NCBI GenBank assembly: GCA_964559535.1
Contig: CAZLIC010000015.1
Coordinates: forward strand, 5,511-69,510
DNA length: 64,000 nucleotides
Direction: 5' to 3'
From: CAZLIC01 sp964559535
Lineage (GTDB): Bacteria; Pseudomonadota; Alphaproteobacteria; Rhodobacterales; Rhodobacteraceae
The position numbers and the translations under genes were made by a program. Below, in pieces: positions 24,194-32,211 of this stretch. The number at the start of each line of letters is the position of its first letter. The first letter of the stretch is position 1. The notes below the pieces were generated by a model. It had not been told where the DNA came from. It ran no database searches and saw only the letters and a list, made by a program, of their open reading frames with translations.

Positions 24194-26197
24194 TCAGAAC
24201 CATCCTCCGCGTCGGCCAAGCCAATCCGACTGCCGTTTTCCCTGGGGTGCGGCTTGCGGCCGGTTGACCCGCCCCGCACCATCGATTTCCGTTGGCGCCG
24301 CCCCGAGTTGATCCTCGAGATCGCGCCATTTCTCGTCGGTCCAGCGATCGGCACCCGCGATCCAGGCGGCGGCGCGGGCGTAGACCCGGCAATCCAGCGC
24401 CTCGTTGCGTTCACGCAGCTTCTGCCATTCCAGCCGGGCGAAGCCGCGCTTCGTACGCACCGTCACAAGCTGTTCGGCCACGAACTGCTTCAGCCATTCG
24501 TTCTCGATCCAATGCGGCAGATGCACCGATCCCGGCGGGAACGCCGCCCCATCGGCCATGTCCTCTTCGGTCGGCCGCGCCAGCCGCAGGAAACGATAGG
24601 TCTCGGCCTTGAAGGTCGACACCGCAACCGTCCAAAGCCGGGCCCCGCGCCGCAAGCGTTTCCCGCCTTCGGTCGCGTCGACAAAGGTCGGCCCCGACAC
24701 CGGGCTCGAACGATTGAACCCCTCGACACCTTTGACCGGCGACACCTGTGCGAAGCCCTGCGCCCGCGACCAGGAATACACCGCCGGAGCCTCGTAACCG
24801 GTGTCGATGGCAAGCCGGGCGATGCGAAGATGCGCCCCGCGTTCGTGCGGCCAGGACCTATCCAGCAGCGCCGTCAGTTCCGACCATGCATCATGCCGGT
24901 CTGGCCCACCCTCGATCACCACGTGATCGACGAGCCAGCTCTCCAACCCGCGACCCCAGGCCCAGACATCGACCTCGATCCGGTCCTTCTGCACGTCGGC
25001 CCCGGCGGTCAGGAACAGCCCGCCCGAAGGCACGGTACCAGATTTCCAGCGCTCGCGCCGGTCGTAGAGCCGCTGCCAGTCAGGTGCTTCGCCGGTTTCG
25101 ACCCAGGTTTCGCCAAGGATCGTGTTGCGGAACGCCTTGATCGCCTCGTCCGATCCTTGGGCCGCTTCCCATGACCGCACGATCCGCTCCCAACTCAGCC
25201 AGCCGATCGGCGAGTACAGAGCCGAGAGGTGATACCCGACCGTGGTCGGATCGGCGGCAACGGCCGTCGCCCGCCATTCGCCAGCCTCCAGCATCGCCGT
25301 CTTGTGGTGCTCGCCGATGGGCTGATCGCAGCCCTCGCAATGATATTCTGCCGTTTCCGGCCGCCCTTTATGCCAGCGCAGCCGGTCGAACTTCAGCCAT
25401 TGGGAATGGCCGCAATGCGGGCACGGCACGAAATACCGGCGCTGATCGCTCGCCTCGTATTCCCGCTCGATCCGGCTCAGGCCCCGGATGGTGGGGGTTG
25501 AGACCAGGAAGACCTTGCGCCGATGGGCAAAGGTAAGCGATCGCGCTTCGGCCAGCGTGACGGGGTCACCTTCCTCATCGGCCGAGGCCGGATAGGCATC
25601 AACCTCGTCGAGAAAGATGTAGCGCGCGGGGGTCGAGCGCAGCCCGACCGCCGAGTTCGCCCCGGTCATGATCAGGATGCCGCCCGCGAATTCCTTCGAT
25701 AGCATCGTATTGCCCGCGTCCCGCGATCGCGCCGGTTTGACCCGCTCCCGTAGGTCGGGGCTTTCGTCGATCAGCGGGTCGATCCGCTGGCGCGAGTTGC
25801 GTTTCGCCAGTTCAACGGTCGGCTGGACCGCCAGCATCGGCCCCGGTGCCTGGTGGATGGCAAATCCGATCCAGTTGTTGCCCGCTTCGGTCGCCCCGAC
25901 CTGTGCCGCCTTCATGAACACGATGCGCTGCATCACATCGCCGGGCGACAGGCGGTCCATGATCTCGCGCATGTAAGGCGTGCGCGCCGTGCGATAGCGC
26001 CCCGGTTCAGCCGATGCGCGACCCGACAGCATCCGGTGCTTGTCGGCCCATTGCGAAACTGTCAGGTCCGGGTCTGGCGTCAGCCCCGCGCCCCAGGTGC
26101 GCAGGATCTCCGCTGCGCCGTCGAAATCCGTTAGGCTGTCATCATCACCGGAAGTCAGGCCGGACCTCGGCAAGTTCGTCGAGGTGGGCACTGACAT
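24194..26197 (-). CDS. Terminase large subunit (GpA family)
   Basis: This 667-residue protein packages phage DNA with an ATPase motor and a nuclease. Visible are a lambda gpA-type Walker A variant (MKAAQVGATEAGNNW, about 95-109), Walker B (YIFLDEVDA, 193-201), a coupling STPT motif (FLVSTPTIRG) and a zinc-finger-like CPHCGH...CEGC (about 245-285). A nuclease domain follows with acidic residues (GADVQKDRIEVDVWAWG; LAIDTGYEA). The GpA type differs from the HK97-type terminase of R. capsulatus GTA. Its annotated start overlaps the small subunit by 53 bp, so a slightly later non-ATG start is possible. Confidence 0.94.
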   Translation of the reverse strand: MSVPTSTNLPRSGLTSGDDDSLTDFDGAAEILRTWGAGLTPDPDLTVSQWADKHRMLSGRASAEPGRYRTARTPYMREIMDRLSPGDVMQRIVFMKAAQVGATEAGNNWIGFAIHQAPGPMLAVQPTVELAKRNSRQRIDPLIDESPDLRERVKPARSRDAGNTMLSKEFAGGILIMTGANSAVGLRSTPARYIFLDEVDAYPASADEEGDPVTLAEARSLTFAHRRKVFLVSTPTIRGLSRIEREYEASDQRRYFVPCPHCGHSQWLKFDRLRWHKGRPETAEYHCEGCDQPIGEHHKTAMLEAGEWRATAVAADPTTVGYHLSALYSPIGWLSWERIVRSWEAAQGSDEAIKAFRNTILGETWVETGEAPDWQRLYDRRERWKSGTVPSGGLFLTAGADVQKDRIEVDVWAWGRGLESWLVDHVVIEGGPDRHDAWSELTALLDRSWPHERGAHLRIARLAIDTGYEAPAVYSWSRAQGFAQVSPVKGVEGFNRSSPVSGPTFVDATEGGKRLRRGARLWTVAVSTFKAETYRFLRLARPTEEDMADGAAFPPGSVHLPHWIENEWLKQFVAEQLVTVRTKRGFARLEWQKLRERNEALDCRVYARAAAWIAGADRWTDEKWRDLEDQLGAAPTEIDGAGRVNRPQAAPQGKRQSDWLGRRGGWF

Positions 26198-26705
26198 GTT
26201 TTTCCAAGGCCTTCTGCATTGCGGCCGGTTCCACGCCCAGTTCCGCCGCCATCAATGCCGACGACCGCGCGGGCCAGTTCACCCAAGCGTCCCGCACCTC
26301 CCGCGCCAGCCGGAACACCAGCGACAGCGCGCGTGCCCGCTCGATCAACTCCCCCTTCAGCTTCTGCAGCCGGATGCGCCGCTCCTGCGCCTTCAGAACC
26401 TCGTTGGCGGTCTTGGCCTGCAGGTAGGTCGTGCCCCCGCCAACCGCTGGCACCGCCAGCCCCTGTTCGCGCAGCGTGTCGCCGACCGCAGCGACGGCGG
26501 CCTCGGGGACCGCCTTCATCTTCAGTTCGGGCGGCTTCCGGGTCTTCGACGGATCGGTGGTTTCCGCCCGGCGCACATCGCTGGCGGCCGCGTTGATGCT
26601 GCCATCCGCGAACAGCACAAGCCGTTCGGCCGTCTTCGCCTTCTGGATCGCGCCCCGCGACAGGCCAACATGCGCGGCGTACTGGCGCTCGCTCATGCCC
26701 TGCAT
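26145..26705 (-). CDS. Terminase small subunit-like protein
   Basis: This 186-residue protein has an N-terminal helix-turn-helix (MSERQYAAHVGLSRGAIQKAKTAERL), a variable linker, and a helical C-terminal part (TTYLQAKTANEVLKAQERRIRLQKLKGELI) typical of Nu1-like small terminases that recognise the packaging site and recruit the large subunit. GGAG lies 6 nt before the ATG at 26705. It is the first gene of the late leftward operon; the upstream intergenic region holds a palindromic operator candidate. Confidence 0.82.
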   Translation of the reverse strand: MQGMSERQYAAHVGLSRGAIQKAKTAERLVLFADGSINAAASDVRRAETTDPSKTRKPPELKMKAVPEAAVAAVGDTLREQGLAVPAVGGGTTYLQAKTANEVLKAQERRIRLQKLKGELIERARALSLVFRLAREVRDAWVNWPARSSALMAAELGVEPAAMQKALEKHVSAHLDELAEVRPDFR

Positions 26706-26736
26706 TGGCGACTCCGATTATCATTCAAAAACATAT

Positions 26737-26755
26737 GCTTATCGAGTTGATAAGC
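26737..26755. promoter_or_regulatory. Palindromic operator candidate between divergent transcripts
   Basis: GCTTATC-GAGTT-GATAAGC is a perfect 7-bp inverted repeat with a 5-nt spacer, in the 111-bp gap between the leftward late operon (terminase) and the rightward pair starting at 26817. The surrounding bases are AT-rich for this genome. Position and symmetry suggest a regulator site controlling late expression; the regulator is not known. Confidence 0.5.
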
Positions 26756-26816
26756 GTCCCGGACAGAGCGAACGTGTCTCCACAAGAACGATGCAACTCA
26801 GCACGGAGCCACCGAA

Positions 26817-27041
26817 ATGACCCGCCGCGCACAAGACAACACGAAAGCCCTCGACGCCTTCATCGGCAAGAAGGCCGAGATCGACGCGATGCTCGCCCGA
26901 CTTCAGGCGCTCAGCGACGACCATTTCAACTTCGATCCGGACGCGGTCAATTGGGGCAGCGTCGGCTCGATCAGCAGCGTCGCCAGCGACCTCCGGAAGA
27001 TCACCGATTTCCTTTTCGGCGAGGGCGAACACGCCGAGTAA
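26817..27041 (+). CDS. Small hypothetical phage protein
   Basis: This 74-residue, Asp-rich soluble protein (MTRRAQDNTKALDAFIGKKA...) has a helical N-terminal half and the motif HFNFDPDAVNWGSVGSISSVASDLRKITDFLFGE. GGAG sits 8 nt before the ATG. It is one of only two rightward genes between the late and early leftward blocks. Family not recognised. It precedes the DUF3489 gene by 85 bp and probably shares its transcript and terminator. Confidence 0.65.
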   Translation: MTRRAQDNTKALDAFIGKKAEIDAMLARLQALSDDHFNFDPDAVNWGSVGSISSVASDLRKITDFLFGEGEHAE

Positions 27042-27126
27042 CCCAGCCAGCCATCCCGCCAGCCCCGCCCTGCGGGGCTTGGCCTCGTAGAAGGGCCCGC
27101 ATCCCGCGCGCCCCGACACGGAGACA

Positions 27127-27702
27127 ATGATGACCCAGCTTTCCGATACCCAAGCCTTGATCCTGAGCGCCGCCGCCCAACGGCCCGAGCGCATCGCAAT
27201 GCCGCTGCCCGAGAGCCTGCGCGGTGGGGCCGTCGCTAAGGTGGTCGGCGCGATGATTGCCAAGGGGCTCCTGCAGGAGGTCGATGCCGACCTGCGCAAG
27301 GGCGAACCCATGTGGCGCGAAACCGGCGATGGCCACGGCGTCACGCTGGTCGCCACCGACGCAGGGTTCGCCGCCATCGGCATCGAGCCCGAAGGCGCGA
27401 ACCGCGCCCCCGAGGGCGCGACGGACGCGCGGACAGTGGAAGCCGCGCCCGACACCCCCGCCGAACCCGACACCGCGCCCAAGGCGCGCACTCAGCGCGA
27501 GGGCACCAAGCAGGCCAAGCTGATCGCCATGCTGCGCGCGCCGGACGGCGCGACCATCGAGGAGATCATGGTCGCCCTCGACTGGGCGGCACACACGATC
27601 AGGGGCGCGATGGCTGGAGCGCTGAAAAAGAAGCTCGGGCTCGAGGTGACCTCGGAGAAGGTCGAGGGGCGCGGACGGGTCTATCGACTGCCCGCTGGCT
27701 GA
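27127..27702 (+). CDS. DUF3489 domain protein
   Basis: This 191-residue protein has an N-terminal winged-helix-like region (LSDTQALILSAAAQRPERIAMPLPESLRGGAVAKVVGAMIAKGLL). A Pro/Ala/Glu linker follows, then a C-terminal DUF3489 module (GTKQAKLIAMLRAPDGATIEEIMVALDWAAHTIRGAMAGALKKKLGL...GRVYRLP), a second winged helix. Two DNA-binding-like domains suggest a regulator. In alphaproteobacteria this family is often beside DUF2924 and serine recombinase genes; here those are about 19 kb away at the other end of the early region. It is followed by a strong intrinsic terminator. Confidence 0.82.
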   Translation: MMTQLSDTQALILSAAAQRPERIAMPLPESLRGGAVAKVVGAMIAKGLLQEVDADLRKGEPMWRETGDGHGVTLVATDAGFAAIGIEPEGANRAPEGATDARTVEAAPDTPAEPDTAPKARTQREGTKQAKLIAMLRAPDGATIEEIMVALDWAAHTIRGAMAGALKKKLGLEVTSEKVEGRGRVYRLPAG

Positions 27703-27728
27703 TCGGTTTGCCGCTGAAGACCCTATTG

Positions 27729-27757
27729 CCGCCGTCCCATCAGGGGCGGCGGTTTTT
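27729..27757 (+). terminator. Intrinsic terminator after DUF3489 gene
   Basis: CCGCCGTCCC-ATCA-GGGGCGGCGG followed by TTTTT forms a 10-bp stem (one G-U) with a 4-nt loop and U-tract. It lies 27 bp after the stop of the rightward gene. It ends the short rightward transcript where it meets the leftward early genes. Confidence 0.88.
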
Positions 27758-27951
27758 CATTGCATCGACAGCAGATCGCGCGCCGCCGCCTGCAGGATGT
27801 CCTGCGCCATGCGAGGCTCACAAGTATAGATGCCGCCCGGTTCAGGTTCGCCGACATTGTCCTCGAACCATTGCCGACCCTCGTCCGAGATCGGACGCAG
27901 GACCACGATGGTCCCGTGGTTGTTGATCTCGATGTGTTGCCAGTCGGACAT
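27757..27951 (-). CDS. Small hypothetical protein
   Basis: This 64-residue protein, MSDWQHIEINNHGTIVVLRP..., has the motif SDEGRQWFEDNVGEP.PGGIYTCEPRMAQDIL, a pattern seen in small phage or plasmid proteins of unknown function. It is soluble with no catalytic signature. It is the last gene of the leftward early block, and its stop abuts the opposing terminator. Confidence 0.6.
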   Translation of the reverse strand: MSDWQHIEINNHGTIVVLRPISDEGRQWFEDNVGEPEPGGIYTCEPRMAQDILQAAARDLLSMQ

Positions 27952-27992
27952 GTACCAAGGCTAGCATCCGTCGCTTGGCACCGCCAGCGGGG

Positions 27993-28208
27993 TCAGAAGC
28001 GGCGCCATTGCTCGAACAACCGCCGCAAGGCGTAACTGCGGCCGAGCGAGACGATTGTGAACACCGCGCCTATCTTCAGGTTCTGCGCCAGCGTCGTCTG
28101 CAGCCCGAAAACAGGGAAGATCAGGATCTGCGTGACGACGGCGACGCCGTAGCCGACGACCACGTTCGCGACGGCTTCGACGAGCGACATGGCGCGTGAC
28201 TGCTTCAT
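27993..28208 (-). CDS. DUF7220-like two-helix membrane protein
   Basis: This 71-residue protein starts MKQSRAMSLVEAVANVVVGY and continues with AVVTQILIFPVFGL, then IGAVFTIVSLGRSYALRRLFE. Two hydrophobic helices and the SLVEA.AN..VGYG signature match the small DUF7220 membrane proteins common in alphaproteobacterial phages and plasmids. Function unknown. It starts 9 bp after the methyltransferase stop. Confidence 0.75.
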   Translation of the reverse strand: MKQSRAMSLVEAVANVVVGYGVAVVTQILIFPVFGLQTTLAQNLKIGAVFTIVSLGRSYALRRLFEQWRRF

Positions 28209-28687
28209 GTTGCCACCTCATCCATCGGCCAGCAGTTCAGCCGCGAGAGTTCGCAGCGCATGCGCCGCAACCAAGGGGACCACGCCGTTGCCACAGAGGC
28301 GAAGCCGGTCCACCCGGTGGGCCAGCCCATCAGCGCCTCGACGAACAGCGGGTTCAAGGTCCGGCGCGCATCGGAGGTATCGTTCCCAGCCATCGGCATC
28401 GCCAGGACCTGGCGGCCAAGCAGACCGTTCACCGGCGTGTTCGCCAATGTCGTCGCCCCGTCCTTGTGATCCCGCGCAGTCGGCGTCATCCACATCCCCG
28501 CCGCGTGGGTCAGATCGGCCGACCGCCGATTGCCCGCGCTCGGCTTGCAGCCGTCGTTCGCCATCGGCGTCGGCCAGTCCCGCGCCATCCGATCCAGACC
28601 CTTCTCGTCCTTCCGCTCGCCGCCCCTGCTGCGGAAGCTGTCGATCTGCGGCGTCGGCCACATCGCGGCTGTCGTCGCAAGGTTCAT
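28205..28687 (-). CDS. Possible overlapping gene: WPTP-repeat phage protein in a second frame
   Basis: In the +1 frame relative to the cytosine methyltransferase gene, a 396-codon ORF (28205-29395) is open. Its last 211 codons contain repeated W(P/M)TP units (LWPTPRAS, MWPTPQID, DWPTPMAND, MWMTPTARD) and the conserved ending TLNPLFVEALMGWPTGWTGF. Phage proteins with exactly these features are often found with or fused to C5 methyltransferases. The ATG at 28687 (MNLATTAAMWPTPQ) is one possible start giving 160 residues. Whether it is translated is unknown; the methyltransferase frame is certainly coding here because it holds motif X. Confidence 0.35.
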   Translation of the reverse strand: MNLATTAAMWPTPQIDSFRSRGGERKDEKGLDRMARDWPTPMANDGCKPSAGNRRSADLTHAAGMWMTPTARDHKDGATTLANTPVNGLLGRQVLAMPMAGNDTSDARRTLNPLFVEALMGWPTGWTGFASVATAWSPWLRRMRCELSRLNCWPMDEVAT

Positions 28688-29399
28688 CCCGTGCTGACCC
28701 GCTGCCTGCGACGGCGTCGGTTTCGTCTGCCGGTTCTCGTTGGCGCTGGCCCTTGGTGTCGGCCAGAGGCGCAGCAGTTCCGTCCGATTCCCGCCACTCG
28801 ACCGGGTGCCAGAGCAGGCGCGCGGGGTCGGCCAGCTCGTCGCCTTCGCGGATGGCGAGGATGAAGAGCCGTTCGCGCTTATGAGGCGCGCCGACTTCCG
28901 CCGCCGTGAAGAGGCCTGCCGCAAGGCGGTAGCCCATGCCGACCAGTCCGCTGGCAACTTCGGGGAAGCCGAGGCGGAGATGATGGGCGACATTCTCGAG
29001 GAAGACGAAGGGCGGTTCGACCTCGGCGATGATACGGGCGACATGGGGCCAGAGGTGGCGCGGATCATCCGCACCCCTGCGCTTGCCCGCGACGGAGAAC
29101 GGCTGGCACGGATAGCCCGCAGTGACGATGTCCACCGCGCCGCGCCAAGGGCGGCCGTCGAAGGTGGCAACATCGTCCCAGACAACAGCCTGATCCAGGG
29201 ACGCGTCTTCCATCCGCGCCACGAGAGTGGCTGCGGCGTAGGTTTCCCGTTCGACATGGCCCACAGCACGATAGCCGGGGATGGCGATGGTAAGCCCGAG
29301 GTCGAGCCCGCCCGCGCCGGAACAGAGGGAGAGGCCGAAGAGACATGCGTCTCCCGCTCCGGAAGCGCGTCCGGTGGAATGTAGAGCCAGGTCATTCAT
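28218..29399 (-). CDS. DNA (cytosine-5) methyltransferase
   Basis: This 393-residue protein carries motif I SLCSGAGGLDLGL (24-36), motif IV GYPCQPFS with catalytic Cys98, motif VI FLENV (133-137), motif VIII-like PHKRERLFIL, and C-terminal motif X CGNGVVPLVAAHALR. The region between about 205 and 350, where the target-recognition domain lies, is unusually Asp/Gly/Arg-rich with LADA/VADA repeats. A different reading frame of the same DNA also resembles a known phage protein. It methylates cytosine in DNA and is probably an orphan phage enzyme protecting against host restriction. It lies 1 bp downstream of the adenine methyltransferase gene. Confidence 0.9.
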   Translation of the reverse strand: MNDLALHSTGRASGAGDACLFGLSLCSGAGGLDLGLTIAIPGYRAVGHVERETYAAATLVARMEDASLDQAVVWDDVATFDGRPWRGAVDIVTAGYPCQPFSVAGKRRGADDPRHLWPHVARIIAEVEPPFVFLENVAHHLRLGFPEVASGLVGMGYRLAAGLFTAAEVGAPHKRERLFILAIREGDELADPARLLWHPVEWRESDGTAAPLADTKGQRQREPADETDAVAGSGSARDEPCDDSRDVADAADRQLPQQGRRAEGREGSGSDGAGLADADGERRLQAERGQSAVGRSDPRGGDVDDADCAGSQGRGDDIGEHAGERSAWPPGPGDADGWERYLRCAPDLEPAVRRGADGLAHRVDRLRLCGNGVVPLVAAHALRTLAAELLADG

Positions 29400-29400
29400 G

Positions 29401-30741
29401 TCACGCGGCGGCTTCGGGTTGGGTTTCAGGCGCGGCCTGGGAATCCACCAGTCGTTCAGCTTTCACTGCCGCGAAAGTCCGGCCATCGCCGTCGAGGATG
29501 GCGTCGCAGCCCGTGTCGGCCTGCCAGCGTTCAACAGCGACGTCGATGTAGGCCGGGCTGATTTCCATCGCAAAGACACGGCGGCCATTGGCCTCGCCCG
29601 CCATGATCTGCGAGCCGGAGCCCGAGAACGGTTCGTAGCAAAGCCCGCCCCGCGACACATGCTGACGCATCGGGATCCCGAAGGCGTCAAGCGGTTTGGG
29701 CGTGGGATGGTCGGGCCGATCGTCCTTGGCAATGCTGGGCAGCGCCCATGTCGATGGCAGCGTTTCCTCGGCCACTTTTGGCGGGCGGTTCGGCCGCCGC
29801 CAGCCCATGAAGCAGGGTTCGTGTTTCCACAGGTAATGCGACCGGGTCAGAACCCCGCGGTCCTTCACCCAGATGATCTGCTGATGCACGAAGGCACCTG
29901 CCTTTTCCCAGCAGGCTTCCAGCATCGCCTGGCGGCGTGACGCGTGCCAGCAATACCAGGCGGCATTTTCGGCGATGGCTTCCGCCACGGCGGCGGCGAT
30001 GAAGCCGTCGTAGAGTTCCGCGCCCTGCGAAGAGTCGTCCCAGGTTGTGCCGTAGGACGACGACCAGTCCTTGTTCCGGGTCGGGTGGTTCGAGCCGTCA
30101 TAGTCCACAAGATACGGCGGGTCGGTCGCAAACAGGATCGCCCGCTCGCCATTCATCAAGCGGCGCACATCGGCGGCGCTGGTGCTGTCGCCGCAAAGGA
30201 GCCGATGATCACCGAGGATCCAGAGATCGCCAGTGCGCGATGCTGGGTTGCGCGGCGGTTCGGGAATGGTCACCGGCGGCACCGAGCCCCCAGCGCCACC
30301 TTCTTGCCCGTCCCCCTCCGGCACGTAGGCCAGCAGCTTGTCCAACTCGCCATCGGAAAAACCGACCAGCGACAGGTCGAAATCCTCAGCCAAGAGGTCG
30401 TTCAGTTCCGCCGACAGCAACGCTTCATCCCAAGTTCCGAGCTCGGTCAATTTGTTGTCCGCGATGCGATACGCCCGGCGCTGCGCCTCGGTCAGATGCC
30501 CGAGTACAATCACCGGTGCTTCGGTCAGCCCCAGGTGCGTGGCGGCCAGGACCCGGCCATGGCCCGCGATCAACTCGCCGTCCTCGCCGACAAGGCAGGG
30601 CACGGTCCAGCCGAACTCGGCCATGCTGGCGGCGATCTTCGCCACTTGGTCCGCACCATGCGCCTTCGCATTGCGGGCATAGGGCTGGAGCTTGGCCAGC
30701 GGCCACATCTCGATCCGATCCGGGGCAAAGCTCAGCGTCAT
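29401..30741 (-). CDS. ParB-domain adenine-specific DNA methyltransferase
   Basis: The ATG at 30741 is preferred over an upstream in-frame one and gives 446 residues. Residues 10-100 are a ParB/Srx-like domain (WPLAKLQPYARNAKAHGADQVAKIAASM; ELIAGHGRVLAA). The catalytic N6-adenine motif DPPY is at 207-210 and the SAM-binding motif FSGSGSQIMAGE follows near 400, so this is a beta-class order (IV before I). This fusion is common in phages. It probably methylates adenine across the phage genome to evade restriction. The adjacent cytosine methyltransferase starts 1 bp later. Confidence 0.9.
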   Translation of the reverse strand: MTLSFAPDRIEMWPLAKLQPYARNAKAHGADQVAKIAASMAEFGWTVPCLVGEDGELIAGHGRVLAATHLGLTEAPVIVLGHLTEAQRRAYRIADNKLTELGTWDEALLSAELNDLLAEDFDLSLVGFSDGELDKLLAYVPEGDGQEGGAGGSVPPVTIPEPPRNPASRTGDLWILGDHRLLCGDSTSAADVRRLMNGERAILFATDPPYLVDYDGSNHPTRNKDWSSSYGTTWDDSSQGAELYDGFIAAAVAEAIAENAAWYCWHASRRQAMLEACWEKAGAFVHQQIIWVKDRGVLTRSHYLWKHEPCFMGWRRPNRPPKVAEETLPSTWALPSIAKDDRPDHPTPKPLDAFGIPMRQHVSRGGLCYEPFSGSGSQIMAGEANGRRVFAMEISPAYIDVAVERWQADTGCDAILDGDGRTFAAVKAERLVDSQAAPETQPEAAA

Positions 30742-31434
30742 CGTCGGGTCAATCCTCGGATCAGGGTGGATACCCCTGGCTTCCGGACTCCGGGGTCCAG
30801 ACTGGACTCCAAGCGGGGTCCAGCGGCCACCAGGGGTGTCCAGCTTCAAGGGTTTGAATTTGCAGTGTTTCAGGCGGGTTCAGGCGGCGGTGGCTTCCGG
30901 GTGGCTTCCCAAAAATCCGGCCCTGTCGCTAGCGATGTGCCGCGCTTCGCCCGCCAGCATACGAATATCGCCAGGAAGGAACCAGAAATCAGTGGGTTAG
31001 CGGGATGGATGCCGATTGGACCCGGAAGCCAGCCACGGTGTCCACCTCGGCATCAGCGACAGTCCGTCCGAGCGCACGACCCCGAGCATATTGTTTGGGA
31101 TAGCATCAGCGGGGCGATCCGTCTCGCCGTCCGGTGTCTCATGGAAATATGTCTCAGTGGTTGTAAGGTGTTGACAAACTCATGCGCCAAACTCTCGAAA
31201 ATCCGGGGTGCGACGCAGAAGTCGGCCTGTGAGTCAGCCGCAGCGATCGGCAGCTTCGAGTCCAAAATGACAGTTCCTGCATTGTGCGCCAATGTCGGCT
31301 TTTTGGAAGCCCCATAAAACGAAGGAATTACATTCTGTTTTGCTGAGGACTGGTGGTGCAAGATCGTTCGTACGTATTGGAGCACAGTCTCGATCCGACC
31401 AAGGAGATCAAACATCAAAAAATATGGAATGGCT
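30742..31434. other. 693-bp stretch without a convincing gene
   Basis: This is the upstream region of the two methyltransferase genes. It contains a perfect dyad GTCCAG-A-CTGGAC (30795-30807), two CGGGGTCCAG units (30791-30800 and 30814-30823) and a tandem GGTGGCTTCC pair near 30890-30910. These could be regulatory, for example methyltransferase autoregulation. GC content falls towards 31.4 kb. One leftward ORF at 31053-31418 (121 codons) resembles no family and has no clear ribosome-binding site; I do not accept it as a gene, but a decayed gene is possible. Confidence 0.4.
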
Positions 31435-32208
31435 TCAGATTAGGCTGGCCTGCGCCGATTGATCTACGCGGATGACACCTGACAGAAGCCACTTGTTAAA
31501 CTTGGTCACGCGGTGCGTGCCCATGGCGAAGGCAATACCGCGTTGGGGCATTTCCTGCCCCCATCTTTGACGCATCATGCGCAACGTTTCTTCCTCGCCA
31601 TATTTGCCACGCCACTTAAAGAATGTGCGCTCGGTTTCCCAATCGATACAGGTATGGGTCAGGATTTTACCTTCATGCACAAAACGGTAGTGGAAGGAGT
31701 ACGGGGCGATCTTTGGCGTCAACACGGTGCTGTCACCAGAAAACATATCTGTCTGACTCAGAAGCGTGTCGCGTCGCATTTGGTTCTTTGCCTTGGCGGT
31801 ATCGCTCAGCGGCCGGATGATGAATTCGGGATTTTCGGGGCGTATCAGCGCGAATGAACGCCCCTTACTTTTTTCCTCAGACAGGCTTTCCACGATAGCG
31901 CGGCGGGCGAACTCATGACGCTCGGATTTCTTGAGTTCGCGGACCTTCACAAGGGACTCATGATCTATGCGCTTGCTTTCGGTGCGCATATCCTTTGGCG
32001 CTGCACTTCGCCAGCGCGTGCGGATAATGTCCCAGCGATTGAATCGCTGCGCCCCGGTCAGAAGCTTGAACGGCATCGGATAAAGGCGGTGCCAGTTCCC
32101 GTATACGTCGATACCGGCAACGCAAACTGTTTCGCCGTGGGTCTGCCCTGTCTCGGGAGCAGCCTTGACGATCACACAGACTTCAACAGGGTCTTGCCAG
32201 CCGCTCAA
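31435..32208 (-). CDS. Unknown protein paired with DUF488 (possible dual-OB-type)
   Basis: This 257-residue soluble protein starts MSGWQDPVEVCVIVKAAPET. Early stretches ETVCVAGIDVYGNWHRLYPM and RFNRWDIIRTRWR resemble the small beta-barrel proteins I associate with DUF488 partners (dual OB-fold type). The C-terminal part is rich in aromatic and basic residues (YRFVHEGKILTHTCIDWETERTFF). It follows the DUF488 gene by 3 bp. The pair has lower GC than its neighbours, suggesting a cargo unit. Function unknown; nucleic-acid or nucleotide-modification binding is a guess from the OB-like impression. Confidence 0.6.
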   Translation of the reverse strand: MSGWQDPVEVCVIVKAAPETGQTHGETVCVAGIDVYGNWHRLYPMPFKLLTGAQRFNRWDIIRTRWRSAAPKDMRTESKRIDHESLVKVRELKKSERHEFARRAIVESLSEEKSKGRSFALIRPENPEFIIRPLSDTAKAKNQMRRDTLLSQTDMFSGDSTVLTPKIAPYSFHYRFVHEGKILTHTCIDWETERTFFKWRGKYGEEETLRMMRQRWGQEMPQRGIAFAMGTHRVTKFNKWLLSGVIRVDQSAQASLI

Positions 32209-32211
32209 AGT

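Noticed and set aside
31053..31418. 121-codon leftward ORF in the gap upstream of the methyltransferases
   Set aside because: No ribosome-binding site, no family resemblance and no coupling to neighbours; kept only as a note in the gap entry.
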